Source: a virus. Taken from it: a stretch of 32,112 nt of DNA. The stretch covers positions 1 to 32,112 of IMG/VR virus record IMGVR_UViG_3300042197_001023; one strand, written 5' to 3'. A program made the position numbers and the translations under genes. A model generated the notes under the pieces. That model was not told the DNA's origin and did not search any database. It worked only from the letters and a program-made list of their open reading frames with translations. Positions 13,224 to 20,613 of this stretch are shown one piece after another; the stretch's first letter is position 1; each line of letters opens with the position of its first letter.

Positions 13224-13781
13224 TCAGAAGTCCAGATGCTTGTTAATTGCTGCTTGGATTTCTTCAGAAAGTGAAGTCGGAGGAAGAATGGGATTGACTT
13301 CACCAATGTCACACTTATAGTAATCTCCGAGACCAAACTTTGCAAAGACACCATCACCATCTGCAAAATAACGGTCTCGTGCAACTTCATCCTCAACAAC
13401 AATCACTTGGAATGTAGTCAGACAGAGAACGATTGCAACATCAAAAGTTTGGTCATTCTTGAAATCTTCCAGAGTTTTCTTGTTACCCTGAAAGTTTTTC
13501 ATCTTGATAACTTGCGTCTGATGTGGAGTGCGTTTGTAGAACAGATTTTGACGCATTTTCAGTTCTACTTTGAGACCCCCAAAGAGAAAATCGTGTCCAA
13601 TTTGATCTACTCGAACAAGATTAGAAAACTTCTCAAGTGCTTTCTCAATCGTTGTAGATTTGGTAAAATTATCTGCACGGGATGTGAACCCTTTGTCACC
13701 GTAAGTGGAACAAACTACACCAAAAACTTTGTCCCAATTCACCTCACTTTCGAGGTGGTCAATAAGATTTGCGATTGTCAT
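13224..13781 (-). CDS. Possible PD-(D/E)xK nuclease (185 aa)
   Basis: The stretch IGHDFLFGGLKVELKMRQ (about 61-78) gives D64 and E73-x-K75 on adjacent strands, the pattern of the restriction-like nuclease core. A later strand FDVAIVLCL (113-121) fits the third core strand. This is motif reading only; a non-nuclease relative is possible. It has its own sigma70 promoter and a CR upstream, after a strong terminator, so it is a single-gene unit. Confidence 0.5.
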   Translation of the reverse strand: MTIANLIDHLESEVNWDKVFGVVCSTYGDKGFTSRADNFTKSTTIEKALEKFSNLVRVDQIGHDFLFGGLKVELKMRQNLFYKRTPHQTQVIKMKNFQGNKKTLEDFKNDQTFDVAIVLCLTTFQVIVVEDEVARDRYFADGDGVFAKFGLGDYYKCDIGEVNPILPPTSLSEEIQAAINKHLDF

Positions 13782-13818
13782 TGTTGAACTAACTCCGTTA
13801 GTGTCTTGTACGTTTTAG

Positions 13819-13847
13819 AGTATAACAAATCCGTTTTGGATTGTCAA
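13819..13847 (-). promoter_or_regulatory. Sigma70 early promoter for the nuclease-like gene
   Basis: Minus strand: TTGACA (13842-13847), 17 bp, TATACT (13819-13824). It lies between CR 10 and the gene. GGAG lies 13 nt before the ATG. Confidence 0.82.
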
Positions 13848-13850
13848 CTC

Positions 13851-13881
13851 CTTTAGTAGGGACAATTTGAAGGCCCCAGGT
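13851..13881 (-). repeat. CR element 10, between a terminator and a sigma70 promoter
   Basis: Core CTGGGGCCTTCAAATTGTCC kept, but followed by CTACTAAAGGAG instead of the TATAGT-ATG end. Lying just after a terminator, it can only act on the nuclease-like gene. Confidence 0.85.
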
Positions 13882-13895
13882 TAAAACTATTTTCT

Positions 13896-13970
13896 AAAAA
13901 ACCTGCAATTCTGCTGCACTGAATGACCTATGACACCCTGACAGTAGAATTGCAGAAAAATCAGGTTTTT
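13896..13970 (-). terminator. Large terminator after the helicase
   Basis: Minus sense: CTGCAATTCT pairs with AGAATTGCAG (arms 13946-13955 and 13903-13912) with a loop of about 33 nt that has further pairing (ACTG/CAGT), then GGTTTTTT. A second symmetric pair (AAAAACCTG / CAGGTTTTT, 13896-13905 and 13962-13970) allows an alternative fold and possible two-way action. Confidence 0.75.
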
Positions 13971-14002
13971 GCTGTAGTGGTGGACAGGGTTCTCAATGGG
14001 TC

Positions 14003-15250
14003 TCATTTGCGAACCACCGACACAGCAGGTTGACCCTGATTAAAGGTAGTATCAACAACCGACTGAACTGCGCGGGCAGTAGTGATACCAACCTTGTTGT
14101 AGACAGGAATACAAACCAGACCGAACGATTTGCTATACTGACCGAGGTTGCCAGGTTCAATAGCACCAGAACGCAGATTAGCAGCATCATCGTGATGCAA
14201 ACGGATCACACGACCGATAGTTTGAGAGATACCAATGTAGTCCATGTTCCGCATAAACAACACTGCTTCCAATCCAGATACATTGATGCCCTCAGATAGG
14301 ATGCTATGATGTAGCACAACGAACTTCTTAGAGTTGTCTTTGCCCCATGCAGATAGAGTGTCGAAGAATACTTCCCGATTGACTTTGCGACCGTCAATAA
14401 CAGCACCAGTCTTGGCAGTAATGTACATCCAAGAGTAACCGCGTTGATTGAGTTCGTAGCAGAAATCAGTTTCTGACACCAGAGCAACAATTTGTTTGGT
14501 TGCTTTAGCACAAATCAAAATCTTACCGACTTTGTTGTCATCAATCGTTTCCAGCAGGTTCTCAGCATCTCGGTCAAAGTTAGTCTGCTTTCCAGTCACC
14601 ATTGGAAGTTGCTTGACAATCACTTTGGGGGGCACAATAAACCCACCTTCAACCAACTCAGGAGCAGGAACTTGGCAGATAACCTGACCATAAACCTGAG
14701 GAATGTTCATTCCAGGTTTGAACGGAGTGAGAGAATGTTTAGGAGTAGCAGTGAAGAAATAGCAACGATTTGCAGATGCAGAAAAGTGCTCAGTTGCAGG
14801 GAAAAAGTGTCTCTGAACAGAATTATGTGCCTCATCGAAGTAGATTGTGTCCACATCAATCTCTGCCTCTTGCAGACGATTTAGAGAGTGATAGGTAGTG
14901 AAAATCAGTTGGTGACGATTTGTGACCTTGCAACCAACATCGTGTGCTTGAATGTCAGACACTTTGGTGCTGCTATAATGATGAGTTTCACCAGAGTGAA
15001 CGTGCATCACTTCAGCATCAGTGATAAACTCCAGAAACTCAGAAGAAAGTTGCTCAGCAAGCAAAATACGCGGAGCAACTATAACAATCGTCTGAGGAGT
15101 TTGTGATTGCAACTGACGCAAAGCATCATAGATCATCTTCAGAGTTTTTCCACCACCAGTAGGAACAATAATCTGTCCCTTTGTGTGATTTTGCATTGCA
15201 GCAACAGCACGTTCTTGATGTGGTCGAAGTTGGATTTGCATTTGCGTCAT
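14003..15250 (-). CDS. SF2 DNA/RNA helicase, DEAH type (415 aa)
   Basis: Two RecA domains are visible. Motif Q/I: LRPHQERAVAAM and PTGGGKT (residues about 31-37). Motif Ia: IVIVAPRILLAEQL. Motif II: YFDEAHN. Motif III: FFTATP. C-terminal motifs: HSILSEGINV (V) and QTIGRVIRL (VI). This is a cyanophage helicase of the UvsW/type III restriction-like group, probably acting on replication or recombination intermediates. The start follows CR 11 and a large terminator ends the unit. Confidence 0.9.
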   Translation of the reverse strand: MTQMQIQLRPHQERAVAAMQNHTKGQIIVPTGGGKTLKMIYDALRQLQSQTPQTIVIVAPRILLAEQLSSEFLEFITDAEVMHVHSGETHHYSSTKVSDIQAHDVGCKVTNRHQLIFTTYHSLNRLQEAEIDVDTIYFDEAHNSVQRHFFPATEHFSASANRCYFFTATPKHSLTPFKPGMNIPQVYGQVICQVPAPELVEGGFIVPPKVIVKQLPMVTGKQTNFDRDAENLLETIDDNKVGKILICAKATKQIVALVSETDFCYELNQRGYSWMYITAKTGAVIDGRKVNREVFFDTLSAWGKDNSKKFVVLHHSILSEGINVSGLEAVLFMRNMDYIGISQTIGRVIRLHHDDAANLRSGAIEPGNLGQYSKSFGLVCIPVYNKVGITTARAVQSVVDTTFNQGQPAVSVVRK

Positions 15251-15254
15251 TATC

Positions 15255-15285
15255 TAATAGTGGGACACTTTAAAGGCCCCAAATT
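15255..15285 (-). repeat. CR element 11, upstream of the helicase
   Basis: Variant with GGGGCCTTTAAAGTGTCCC, then ACTATTAGATAATG leading into the helicase start. The final CTGG flank is changed to TTTGG. Confidence 0.82.
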
Positions 15286-15289
15286 GTTA

Positions 15290-16285
15290 TCAAACAACAG
15301 GAATAAGGACTTTAGGCAACTGTTGGTTCTTGACGATTTTTTGAGGAATTGACCCCAAAATGTCGTAAGGATTTACATTGCGAAGTATCATTCGTTTGGC
15401 AGCATATTGCAGAACCAAATCGTCCATCTCCTTGAGTTCATCAATGGTTTCTTTTTGACGTTTGTCAAGTTCTTCGTGAGAGCAAGCATCACTATCAAAA
15501 AGTGCGATGTTCATTGTGGTTTCATTGTCCACAAAGTTCTTCATAATTTGAGGGAACAATCGTGCCGTACGCGTAATGTCTTTTGTATTCAAAAGGTCAG
15601 CACCAACTCCAATATCTTTAAGGAAAGTTTGTGCCTCATCCCTATCATAGGACTCGATTACACCTTGTCGGGTATAGTGTTTGATGACATTCTTAGCAAT
15701 CGCATCAACTTGCTGACCACTGAAGTTGTGATACAGAGTGTTGATGTATTTGACGATTGATTGCTTGTGATGTTTGCGATTTTCAAATCGTTTGCGACAC
15801 AATTCAGTCACTTCTTTGACAGTGAAAGGTTTCTTTCCATCATCTGCATTGGCAGACATTCGGAAGTCATCCAGAGCATCTTCCATTCCAGACTGAAACT
15901 CTGTGCAGGTCTTTTCATCAAAAGAATACTCAGAAAACACCCACTCGGTATAACCAAGTTTCAAAAGTTTCTTAAGACGACCAAACCCATCTGCAAGATT
16001 TTCTTCAGGATAGACAGAAGGTGTTTGTTTCGTTACATCAATTCCACGGTCAAGTGAAATCTCAAGTGCATCTCTGGTTCCAGTTCCACCCTCAGTACCA
16101 CCAACCCTAACAGAATTGTCAGTGTTTCCAGCAGCATCTTTGGTGTTAATTTGGGAGAGTTTAATCCAACGATATCGGTTAAACTTCCAACCAGGATATG
16201 AAATTGGTTGAGGGAGAAGTGCCTCAACTTGTTTCCGAAGTTCCAGCGGAACGCTACCCTTCGGGAGAGAAATAAAATGTGACAT
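15290..16285 (-). CDS. Conserved phage protein with ParB-like N-terminal region (331 aa)
   Basis: Residues about 70-115 (DALEISLDRGIDVTKQTPSV, ENLADGFGRLKKLLKLGYTE) follow the ParB/sulfiredoxin-type order: a strand, then a D-G-x-x-R loop and a helix. The middle and C-terminal parts are helical and charged. It could be a DNA-binding or nuclease ParB-like protein; this is a weak match. A sigma70 promoter lies 30-60 bp upstream and the helicase follows. Confidence 0.5.
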   Translation of the reverse strand: MSHFISLPKGSVPLELRKQVEALLPQPISYPGWKFNRYRWIKLSQINTKDAAGNTDNSVRVGGTEGGTGTRDALEISLDRGIDVTKQTPSVYPEENLADGFGRLKKLLKLGYTEWVFSEYSFDEKTCTEFQSGMEDALDDFRMSANADDGKKPFTVKEVTELCRKRFENRKHHKQSIVKYINTLYHNFSGQQVDAIAKNVIKHYTRQGVIESYDRDEAQTFLKDIGVGADLLNTKDITRTARLFPQIMKNFVDNETTMNIALFDSDACSHEELDKRQKETIDELKEMDDLVLQYAAKRMILRNVNPYDILGSIPQKIVKNQQLPKVLIPVV

Positions 16286-16315
16286 AATGTTTGTGCTAAA
16301 AGCAACTACAGAACA

Positions 16316-16344
16316 AGTTTAACAACTTTGGGAAGGGATGTCAA
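16316..16344 (-). promoter_or_regulatory. Sigma70 early promoter for the ParB-like gene
   Basis: Minus strand: TTGACA (16339-16344), 17 bp, TAAACT (16316-16321), about 30 bp before the ATG at 16285. Confidence 0.75.
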
Positions 16345-16354
16345 GCCCTGGTCT

Positions 16355-17242
16355 TCACCAATTTTTGGGAAGATTAAAGTTATTGTAACTAAAAACTTGA
16401 CGATTGACAAGTTTGAATGTGCCAAACTGATTGGTCATCACATAACCTTCGTGGTCACATTCATCGTCACCAACGTAACAAGTCACATCCTCTTCGGTAG
16501 TGATACCTTCCATCAGCAATTCCTTTGCTTGAGTGAGAAGATTGAACAGCAGCAACAAGTTACCACTCAGGCAGTCAATCTCACGACCCTCACGAATACA
16601 TTTGTTGACTGCAATCTTCAGGTCTGCTACTTCTTTTGCATCAGGGTACTTAACAAAATTGCTAACCACACTTGCAAGACCAAGAAGAAGATCAACTCTA
16701 CGACGACGGGAGGTAAATTGTGCATCTACATTCAGAAACTTAACATCAGGAGATTGCAGTTCCTCATCAACACCGAAAGATGCAACTGCGTCTTTGAGAT
16801 GAGTAGAACTGGTATAGGAAGTGTGTGCAGCAATGATCACATTCTCTTTCACAAGGCGACCGAAGTTGTATTCAATCGTGTTAGGTTTGTAGAAGTCATT
16901 ACCACCGAAACCGATGAAATCACCTTGCACAATACCTTTGATGCGAGGGAGATTATCAAAGCAAACGTGCAAAATAGATGCCACTTTGGGCACATCACCA
17001 TGATTTACTTCAATGTCATAGTGAGAATAATTGATCTTGATTTTTCTCTTGTTGAATACACTTTTCGTACCAACAAAAAACCTACCAGTGAAAGGACAAG
17101 TACCCCACACAATCGCAGGGGCACCGTCATACTTTACACTGAGAGTAGAATTACGTTCGCGCAGAAACTTAATAACCTGCTGAGCAGATTGCTTACCCAG
17201 CAGGATCTCGTCCTCAGGATGTTCCAGGTGAGTGTTCTTCAT
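16355..17242 (-). CDS. Nucleotidyltransferase/ligase-like protein (295 aa)
   Basis: The start MKNTHLEHPEDEILL is a known N-terminus of a cyanophage family, which fixes the ATG directly after CR 12. The stretch VKYDGAPAIVWG holds K37-x-D-G, the adenylation motif of ATP-dependent ligases. FVGTKSVFN, then RIKGIVQGDFIGFGG and NTIEYNF may supply further nucleotide-binding motifs. It probably forms a covalent AMP adduct and may seal or modify nucleic acid; the substrate is unknown. Confidence 0.6.
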   Translation of the reverse strand: MKNTHLEHPEDEILLGKQSAQQVIKFLRERNSTLSVKYDGAPAIVWGTCPFTGRFFVGTKSVFNKRKIKINYSHYDIEVNHGDVPKVASILHVCFDNLPRIKGIVQGDFIGFGGNDFYKPNTIEYNFGRLVKENVIIAAHTSYTSSTHLKDAVASFGVDEELQSPDVKFLNVDAQFTSRRRRVDLLLGLASVVSNFVKYPDAKEVADLKIAVNKCIREGREIDCLSGNLLLLFNLLTQAKELLMEGITTEEDVTCYVGDDECDHEGYVMTNQFGTFKLVNRQVFSYNNFNLPKNW

Positions 17243-17271
17243 ACTATAGGGACAATTTCAAGGCCCCAGAT
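17240..17271 (-). repeat. CR element 12, fused to the ligase-like gene
   Basis: Consensus form (TTGAAATTGTCCC, TATAGT, ATG). Its far edge meets the 3' end of the AT-rich oxygenase gene (6 bp). Confidence 0.9.
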
Positions 17272-17276
17272 TTAGA

Positions 17277-17933
17277 TTAAGAATAATTTATGTTAGTTTG
17301 AGATGTTTCGTTAGTAATAGTAAAATCCATATTAAAAGTTTGTCTTATACCTTTACTTTGTGGATAAGTTCCGTGTAATAACCAAACTGGAAATATTAAC
17401 AATTTTCCAATTTCTGGAGTAATAGTCACAACTCTAGGAGACATCTCATAAACAGTTACATTTATCTCACTACCCATAATTAAAAATATATCATTACCGG
17501 GATCTTTTTGACTATTTTTCTGCGGAACTTTTAAATATAAAACTGTTGATATTCCATTAACTCCTAATTTATTAACGTTGTGACAATGAATGGCATGATA
17601 TGAATTTTCTTCTCCAATTACAGACCAACAACTGCTATCTTTAAGATTAATACAATTGAATATTTTTGTATTTAATAGTGTTGATTTTTCCAACTTTGTA
17701 ATGATTTCTTTTTTATATTGTGTTTTAATTTCTTCAAACTTTTTATTGTTAAATTGAAATGATCCATCGTTCAACCAATATTGATCTGCATTTTCTCCCT
17801 TAGTGCTATACCCATTTTTATCTTTTAATAGATTATGCAAATTTTCATCTATAAGAGATAATATTTTTTCAACAAGATTTAGGTCTATCTTCTCCTCTAT
17901 CACCCAATTCTGTCCATTTTGATATACATTCAT
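17277..17933 (-). CDS. 2OG-Fe(II) oxygenase, phage type (218 aa)
   Basis: The order of motifs fits the phage/cyanobacterial 2OG-FeII_Oxy_5 type: YHAIHCHNVNKLGVNGISTV (H116 and H118), LYLKVP, then LLIFPVWLLHGTYPQ (H187) and IRQTFNMDF (R197 for 2OG). Such enzymes hydroxylate peptides or small molecules; the substrate is unknown. Base composition is clearly more AT-rich than the neighbours and its 3' end lies against a CR, which suggests recent acquisition. Confidence 0.75.
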   Translation of the reverse strand: MNVYQNGQNWVIEEKIDLNLVEKILSLIDENLHNLLKDKNGYSTKGENADQYWLNDGSFQFNNKKFEEIKTQYKKEIITKLEKSTLLNTKIFNCINLKDSSCWSVIGEENSYHAIHCHNVNKLGVNGISTVLYLKVPQKNSQKDPGNDIFLIMGSEINVTVYEMSPRVVTITPEIGKLLIFPVWLLHGTYPQSKGIRQTFNMDFTITNETSQTNINYS

Positions 17934-17949
17934 AATAAAAAAATTTCAA

Positions 17950-18549
17950 TTACTTTGCGTCAGTGAGTTTTGTGAGTTTGACTTTGCTTGGATGAATACC
18001 TCTTCTTTCTGCTTCACCTTGTTTTGCCAGTTCCTGTGCAAAACGATGTCCTCTTCTGGTAATATCTTTTCTCTGTGCTCTTGACATTCCAACTACAGCT
18101 CTCTTTGGTTGATCCGCAGGTCTCTTATCAACTTCTGCTGCTTTCTTTGCAGTCAATTTTCTTGCTTGAGCCGAAAGTTCTGATGCTTTTGGTTTTGATT
18201 TTGCTGCTGGTGTTGATGCTTCTCCACCTTTTTTAGCAGCAAGTCTTGCAAGTGCTGCTTTCTTTCTTTCTGCTTTTGCTGCTGCTAATTGTGCAGATGC
18301 TGCACTTCCACGTTCTTGTGTTGGTTCTGCGGTTTGTGAACCTCTTTGCTTACCAATATCTGTTCTTGGTTTATACGCAGATGGTTGTCTTGTTTCACCT
18401 GCTTTTGCCTGTTTCATTCTACGCATTTCGGGAGCAGTTTTCTTTCTTTCTGCCCCAACTCTACCACCTTCACCAGTCTTTCTAATTGATGCAGATTTCA
18501 TCAGATCCGCATCGTATGCTTCAGCAACAAATTGAGAAAACGTCTTCAT
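17950..18549 (-). CDS. Ala/Lys/Arg-rich conserved cyanophage protein (199 aa)
   Basis: MKTFSQFVAEAYDADLMKSA, RKTGEGGRVGAERKKT and PTQERGSAAS are signatures of a long basic, low-complexity cyanophage protein. The MKTF-x-QF start also occurs on virion-linked cyanophage proteins. The middle (residues 75-160) is almost only Ala, Lys, Arg, Ser and Pro. It has its own late promoter and a terminator upstream, so it is a late gene, possibly a virion or DNA-packaging component. Confidence 0.75.
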   Translation of the reverse strand: MKTFSQFVAEAYDADLMKSASIRKTGEGGRVGAERKKTAPEMRRMKQAKAGETRQPSAYKPRTDIGKQRGSQTAEPTQERGSAASAQLAAAKAERKKAALARLAAKKGGEASTPAAKSKPKASELSAQARKLTAKKAAEVDKRPADQPKRAVVGMSRAQRKDITRRGHRFAQELAKQGEAERRGIHPSKVKLTKLTDAK

Positions 18550-18566
18550 CTGAATACTTTTCTAAG

Positions 18567-18573
18567 TATTTAT
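18567..18573 (-). promoter_or_regulatory. Late promoter ATAAATA for the MKTFSQF gene
   Basis: Minus strand AATAAATAC, 18 bp before the ATG at 18549 and just after a terminator. Confidence 0.7.
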
Positions 18574-18580
18574 TAAAATA

Positions 18581-18605
18581 CAAAAAAGAGGGTTTTGCAA
18601 CCCTC
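18581..18605 (-). terminator. Rho-independent terminator of the CR 13 unit
   Basis: Minus sense GAGGGTT, loop GCAA, AACCCTC, then TTTTTTG. Perfect 7-bp stem. It separates the small-gene unit above from the late gene below. Confidence 0.85.
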
Positions 18606-18614
18606 ATTGTGACA

Positions 18615-18758
18615 CTATTTGAATTGTCCTACTCGTTCTCTACGAAGTTTGAGAAGATTGTCGTAGGTTTTTTGTTGACCTTCAGTAAAGATGAAATCCT
18701 GCTTTCTCCAGATTTCCTGAAGTTCTCGCAGGTCGCGCATAATTTCGTGAGATTTCAT
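18615..18758 (-). CDS. Conserved small protein (47 aa)
   Basis: MKSHEIMRDLRELQEIWRKQ, DFIFTEGQQKTYDNLLKLRR, ERVGQFK. This helical pattern recurs in cyanophages. Second and last gene of the CR 13 unit, followed by the terminator. Function unknown. Confidence 0.7.
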   Translation of the reverse strand: MKSHEIMRDLRELQEIWRKQDFIFTEGQQKTYDNLLKLRRERVGQFK

Positions 18759-18760
18759 GA

Positions 18761-18904
18761 TCAGTCGTTGATAGCAGTAACGTGAATGACTTTTGCGTTA
18801 GGATTTCGTGCGATTGCAACTTCTTTTGCGTCTTGATAATCACGGGCATAAACTTCTTCGTAGAATGTTTTGCCTGCGACGTAGAGTTGAACTTTACACT
18901 TCAT
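18761..18904 (-). CDS. Conserved small protein (47 aa)
   Basis: MKCKVQLYVAGKTFYEEVYA, RDYQDAKEVAIARNPNAKVI, HVTAIND: a beta-beta-alpha-beta shape seen in a common cyanophage family (VQLYxxGKxFxEEVxAxxYQDAK). Start 14 nt after the CR flank. Confidence 0.7.
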   Translation of the reverse strand: MKCKVQLYVAGKTFYEEVYARDYQDAKEVAIARNPNAKVIHVTAIND

Positions 18905-18917
18905 GGATTTGGTGCTT

Positions 18918-18950
18918 ACATTACAGAGACAATTTCAAGGCCCCCAGATT
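18918..18950 (-). repeat. CR element 13, heads the 18904-18615 unit
   Basis: Variant: CTGGGGGCCTTGAAA (one extra G), TTGTCTC, TGTAAT, GTAAGCACC. The ATG inside is followed directly by TAA, so it cannot be a start here. Confidence 0.85.
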
Positions 18951-18953
18951 GTT

Positions 18954-19055
18954 TTAATTTTTATTTTGATGCTCATCCAGGTAATCAAAGTGTTTGGAAA
19001 ATAGAACAAAGAAGAACCAAGCAAATGCTGCTGAAATGATAAGAAACTCTATCAT
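18954..19055 (-). CDS. Tiny membrane peptide (33 aa)
   Basis: MIEFLIISAAFAWFFFVLFS is a single hydrophobic span, followed by KHFDYLDEHQNKN. ATGA overlap with the gene upstream. Its 3' end meets CR 13. Confidence 0.55.
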   Translation of the reverse strand: MIEFLIISAAFAWFFFVLFSKHFDYLDEHQNKN

Positions 19056-19186
19056 TTTTGTTGTTGAATTGCTTGTTGACGATAGTATGCTTTGAACATA
19101 GCATCATCACGTTGAATGCAGAAGATGTTCCAGGCAATAATTGCAGAGAACCCAATCAATCCAGCAGCAATGTATTTGGTGCTCAT
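19052..19186 (-). CDS. Small membrane peptide (44 aa)
   Basis: MSTKYIAAGLIGFSAIIAWN has one membrane span (about 4-23), then a polar tail FCIQRDDAMFKAYYRQQAIQ. Overlaps the genes on both sides as ATGA. Three membrane peptides in a row suggest a shared envelope or thylakoid site. Confidence 0.6.
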   Translation of the reverse strand: MSTKYIAAGLIGFSAIIAWNIFCIQRDDAMFKAYYRQQAIQQQK

Positions 19187-19374
19187 TTAGAAGAAACTCC
19201 AAAGTTATTCAAAATCATATTGGCAAGAGCAATGATAACAAGGTTTTGCCAGAAAGCCAAATATACACCAAACCAGGACAGAATAAGTCCAAGCAAAAAT
19301 GCTTCAAGAAGGATACCGACAGTTGTAATAACTACAGCACCAATAATCACACCAATAGTAGTAGAAGGTTTCAT
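19183..19374 (-). CDS. Two-span membrane protein (63 aa)
   Basis: Hydrophobic segments at about 7-30 (IGVIIGAVVITTVGILLEAF) and 33-55 (LSWFGVYLAFWQNLVIIALA), with a short loop. No known family beyond similar small cyanophage membrane proteins. Confidence 0.65.
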   Translation of the reverse strand: MKPSTTIGVIIGAVVITTVGILLEAFLLGLILSWFGVYLAFWQNLVIIALANMILNNFGVSSK

Positions 19375-19377
19375 AGG

Positions 19378-19782
19378 TCAAACAGCAAGTGCTCCAGAGG
19401 GGATTTCTTGACTTTCAAGATAAGTTTCGTGCCAGTCACAGGTATCATAGCACAACCAACCTTCAGTTTCAGTGAAGACGTAACCATACTCTTCATTGTT
19501 TTGAAGATACTCACTCAGGTTTTTATCAAGACGGGGAGGGCAATCTTCACCACGTTGAGAGTAGTAAAGTGGACCTTGTGCCACAGTTTCATTGTTGAAA
19601 CCAGCATTAGTCCAAGCAGAAGACATATCACCACCGTCAATCAGTTCAGCAACTTTCTCTTTGGTGTTGTAGTGAGTGTTCAGAATCCGACCCAACCAAG
19701 AGGGATAACCATCCCAATGATGATAGGCAGAGAGAATAGAACCATCAGGAAGTTCAAGACCAAGACGTGCGCGAGTTGCCAT
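19378..19782 (-). CDS. Conserved cyanophage hypothetical protein (134 aa)
   Basis: MATRARLGLELPDGSILSAY, HHWDGYPSWLGRILNTHYNT and DLIDGGDMS-like elements (ELIDGGDMSSAW) form a strong signature of a widespread phage family of unknown function; the HHWDGYP segment is its most conserved part. First gene of a four-gene unit behind CR 14. A truncated relative of its first 16 residues lies at 20736. Confidence 0.78.
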   Translation of the reverse strand: MATRARLGLELPDGSILSAYHHWDGYPSWLGRILNTHYNTKEKVAELIDGGDMSSAWTNAGFNNETVAQGPLYYSQRGEDCPPRLDKNLSEYLQNNEEYGYVFTETEGWLCYDTCDWHETYLESQEIPSGALAV

Positions 19783-19897
19783 TTGAGTTGTTTATGGGTT
19801 TGGGTGTAAGAAGGCATGGTAAATGTTTTTACCCCAACCTCATTTTCCTGCTTCTAGTTTGTCAGGATGGTTGGGAACCAACTTTTGCTTCCCTCTT

Positions 19898-19926
19898 ACA
19901 TTACTAGGACACTTTCAAGGCCCCTA
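19898..19926 (-). repeat. CR element 14, heads the 19782-18954 unit
   Basis: Variant: GGGGCCTTGAAAGTGTCC, TAGTAATGTAAG. The outer CTGG flank is lost where it abuts the stop codon of the oxygenase at 19927. The ATG inside is followed by TAA. Confidence 0.82.
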
Positions 19927-20604
19927 TTAATTGTAACTGATTTTATTTTCATTTTGATTTGGTGTAGAGGTTAAGTTTGGGAGTTTAGATTTTCCTTGTA
20001 TTTCCGAGGCATTTAAAAATTCTATCCACCCAGTTGCTATGTATTTCTCTCCAGACAAAGGGGGATTTCCTCTATGGGTGTGTGTAAAATAAGCTGGAAA
20101 AAGAATAAAAGTTCCTGCTCTTGGTTTAACTCTCATTGATTGATATAAAAATTCAGTTTCTCCGCCTTCTTCAACATCATTTAAATATAAAATCCAAGAT
20201 AAAACTCTATTTCTATCATCAAAACTTCCTTCATATTCACAATGCCAAACATGATAACCTTCTGTTGGCAAAGTTTTTTGTAATTTTACATGTTTTGATC
20301 TATGACGATAAAGTCTTTGTAAGATTGAATAGTTATTATTATATAAAGGATATATAAAATTATAAAATCTTTGATGATAAGATAATATAAACTCATCCGC
20401 ACATTCAATCTCAGAAAGAAAATAAGTCGATCCATCCTTTTTAATCAATCCATTACATTCTCTCTCATAGGTATAACCAAGTTTATTAAGGCGTTCATAC
20501 ATTTTTATTGCTTCTTCACACTCTTCTTTTGTAAAGGCGTTCTCATATATTCCTATAAAATCTTTAAATTCATACTTCAAGTCAGATGGATTAAATTGTG
20601 TCAT
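19927..20604 (-). CDS. 2OG-Fe(II) oxygenase, prolyl-4-hydroxylase-like (225 aa)
   Basis: The jelly-roll core is seen from residue 115: EGYHVWHCEYEG (H121-x-E123, Glu in place of the usual Asp), VLSWILYLNDVEEGGETEF, PRAGTFILFPAYFTHTHRGN (H175 or H177) and EKYIATGWIEF (K187 for 2OG). It is of the phage P4H-like type. Very AT-rich compared with the flanks, and its stop is flush with CR 14. Substrate unknown. Confidence 0.78.
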   Translation of the reverse strand: MTQFNPSDLKYEFKDFIGIYENAFTKEECEEAIKMYERLNKLGYTYERECNGLIKKDGSTYFLSEIECADEFILSYHQRFYNFIYPLYNNNYSILQRLYRHRSKHVKLQKTLPTEGYHVWHCEYEGSFDDRNRVLSWILYLNDVEEGGETEFLYQSMRVKPRAGTFILFPAYFTHTHRGNPPLSGEKYIATGWIEFLNASEIQGKSKLPNLTSTPNQNENKISYN

Positions 20605-20613
20605 GATGTTGAT

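Noticed and set aside
4318-17271. On the plus strand the repeat reads CACTATAGGGA or ATACTATAGGG, like the end of a T7 RNA polymerase promoter.
   Set aside because: It would point against all neighbouring genes, the GGG varies between copies, the T7 upstream part (TAATACGACT) is missing, and conservation continues far beyond the supposed start. The likeness is chance.
16328-17275. A 315-residue open frame on the plus strand.
   Set aside because: It is the mirror of the ligase-like gene on the minus strand, which has family motifs and a CR-linked start; the plus frame has no recognisable pattern or start signal.
19141-19809. A 222-residue plus-strand frame.
   Set aside because: It is opposite three coupled membrane genes and the conserved HHWDGYP gene and is an artefact of their codon use.
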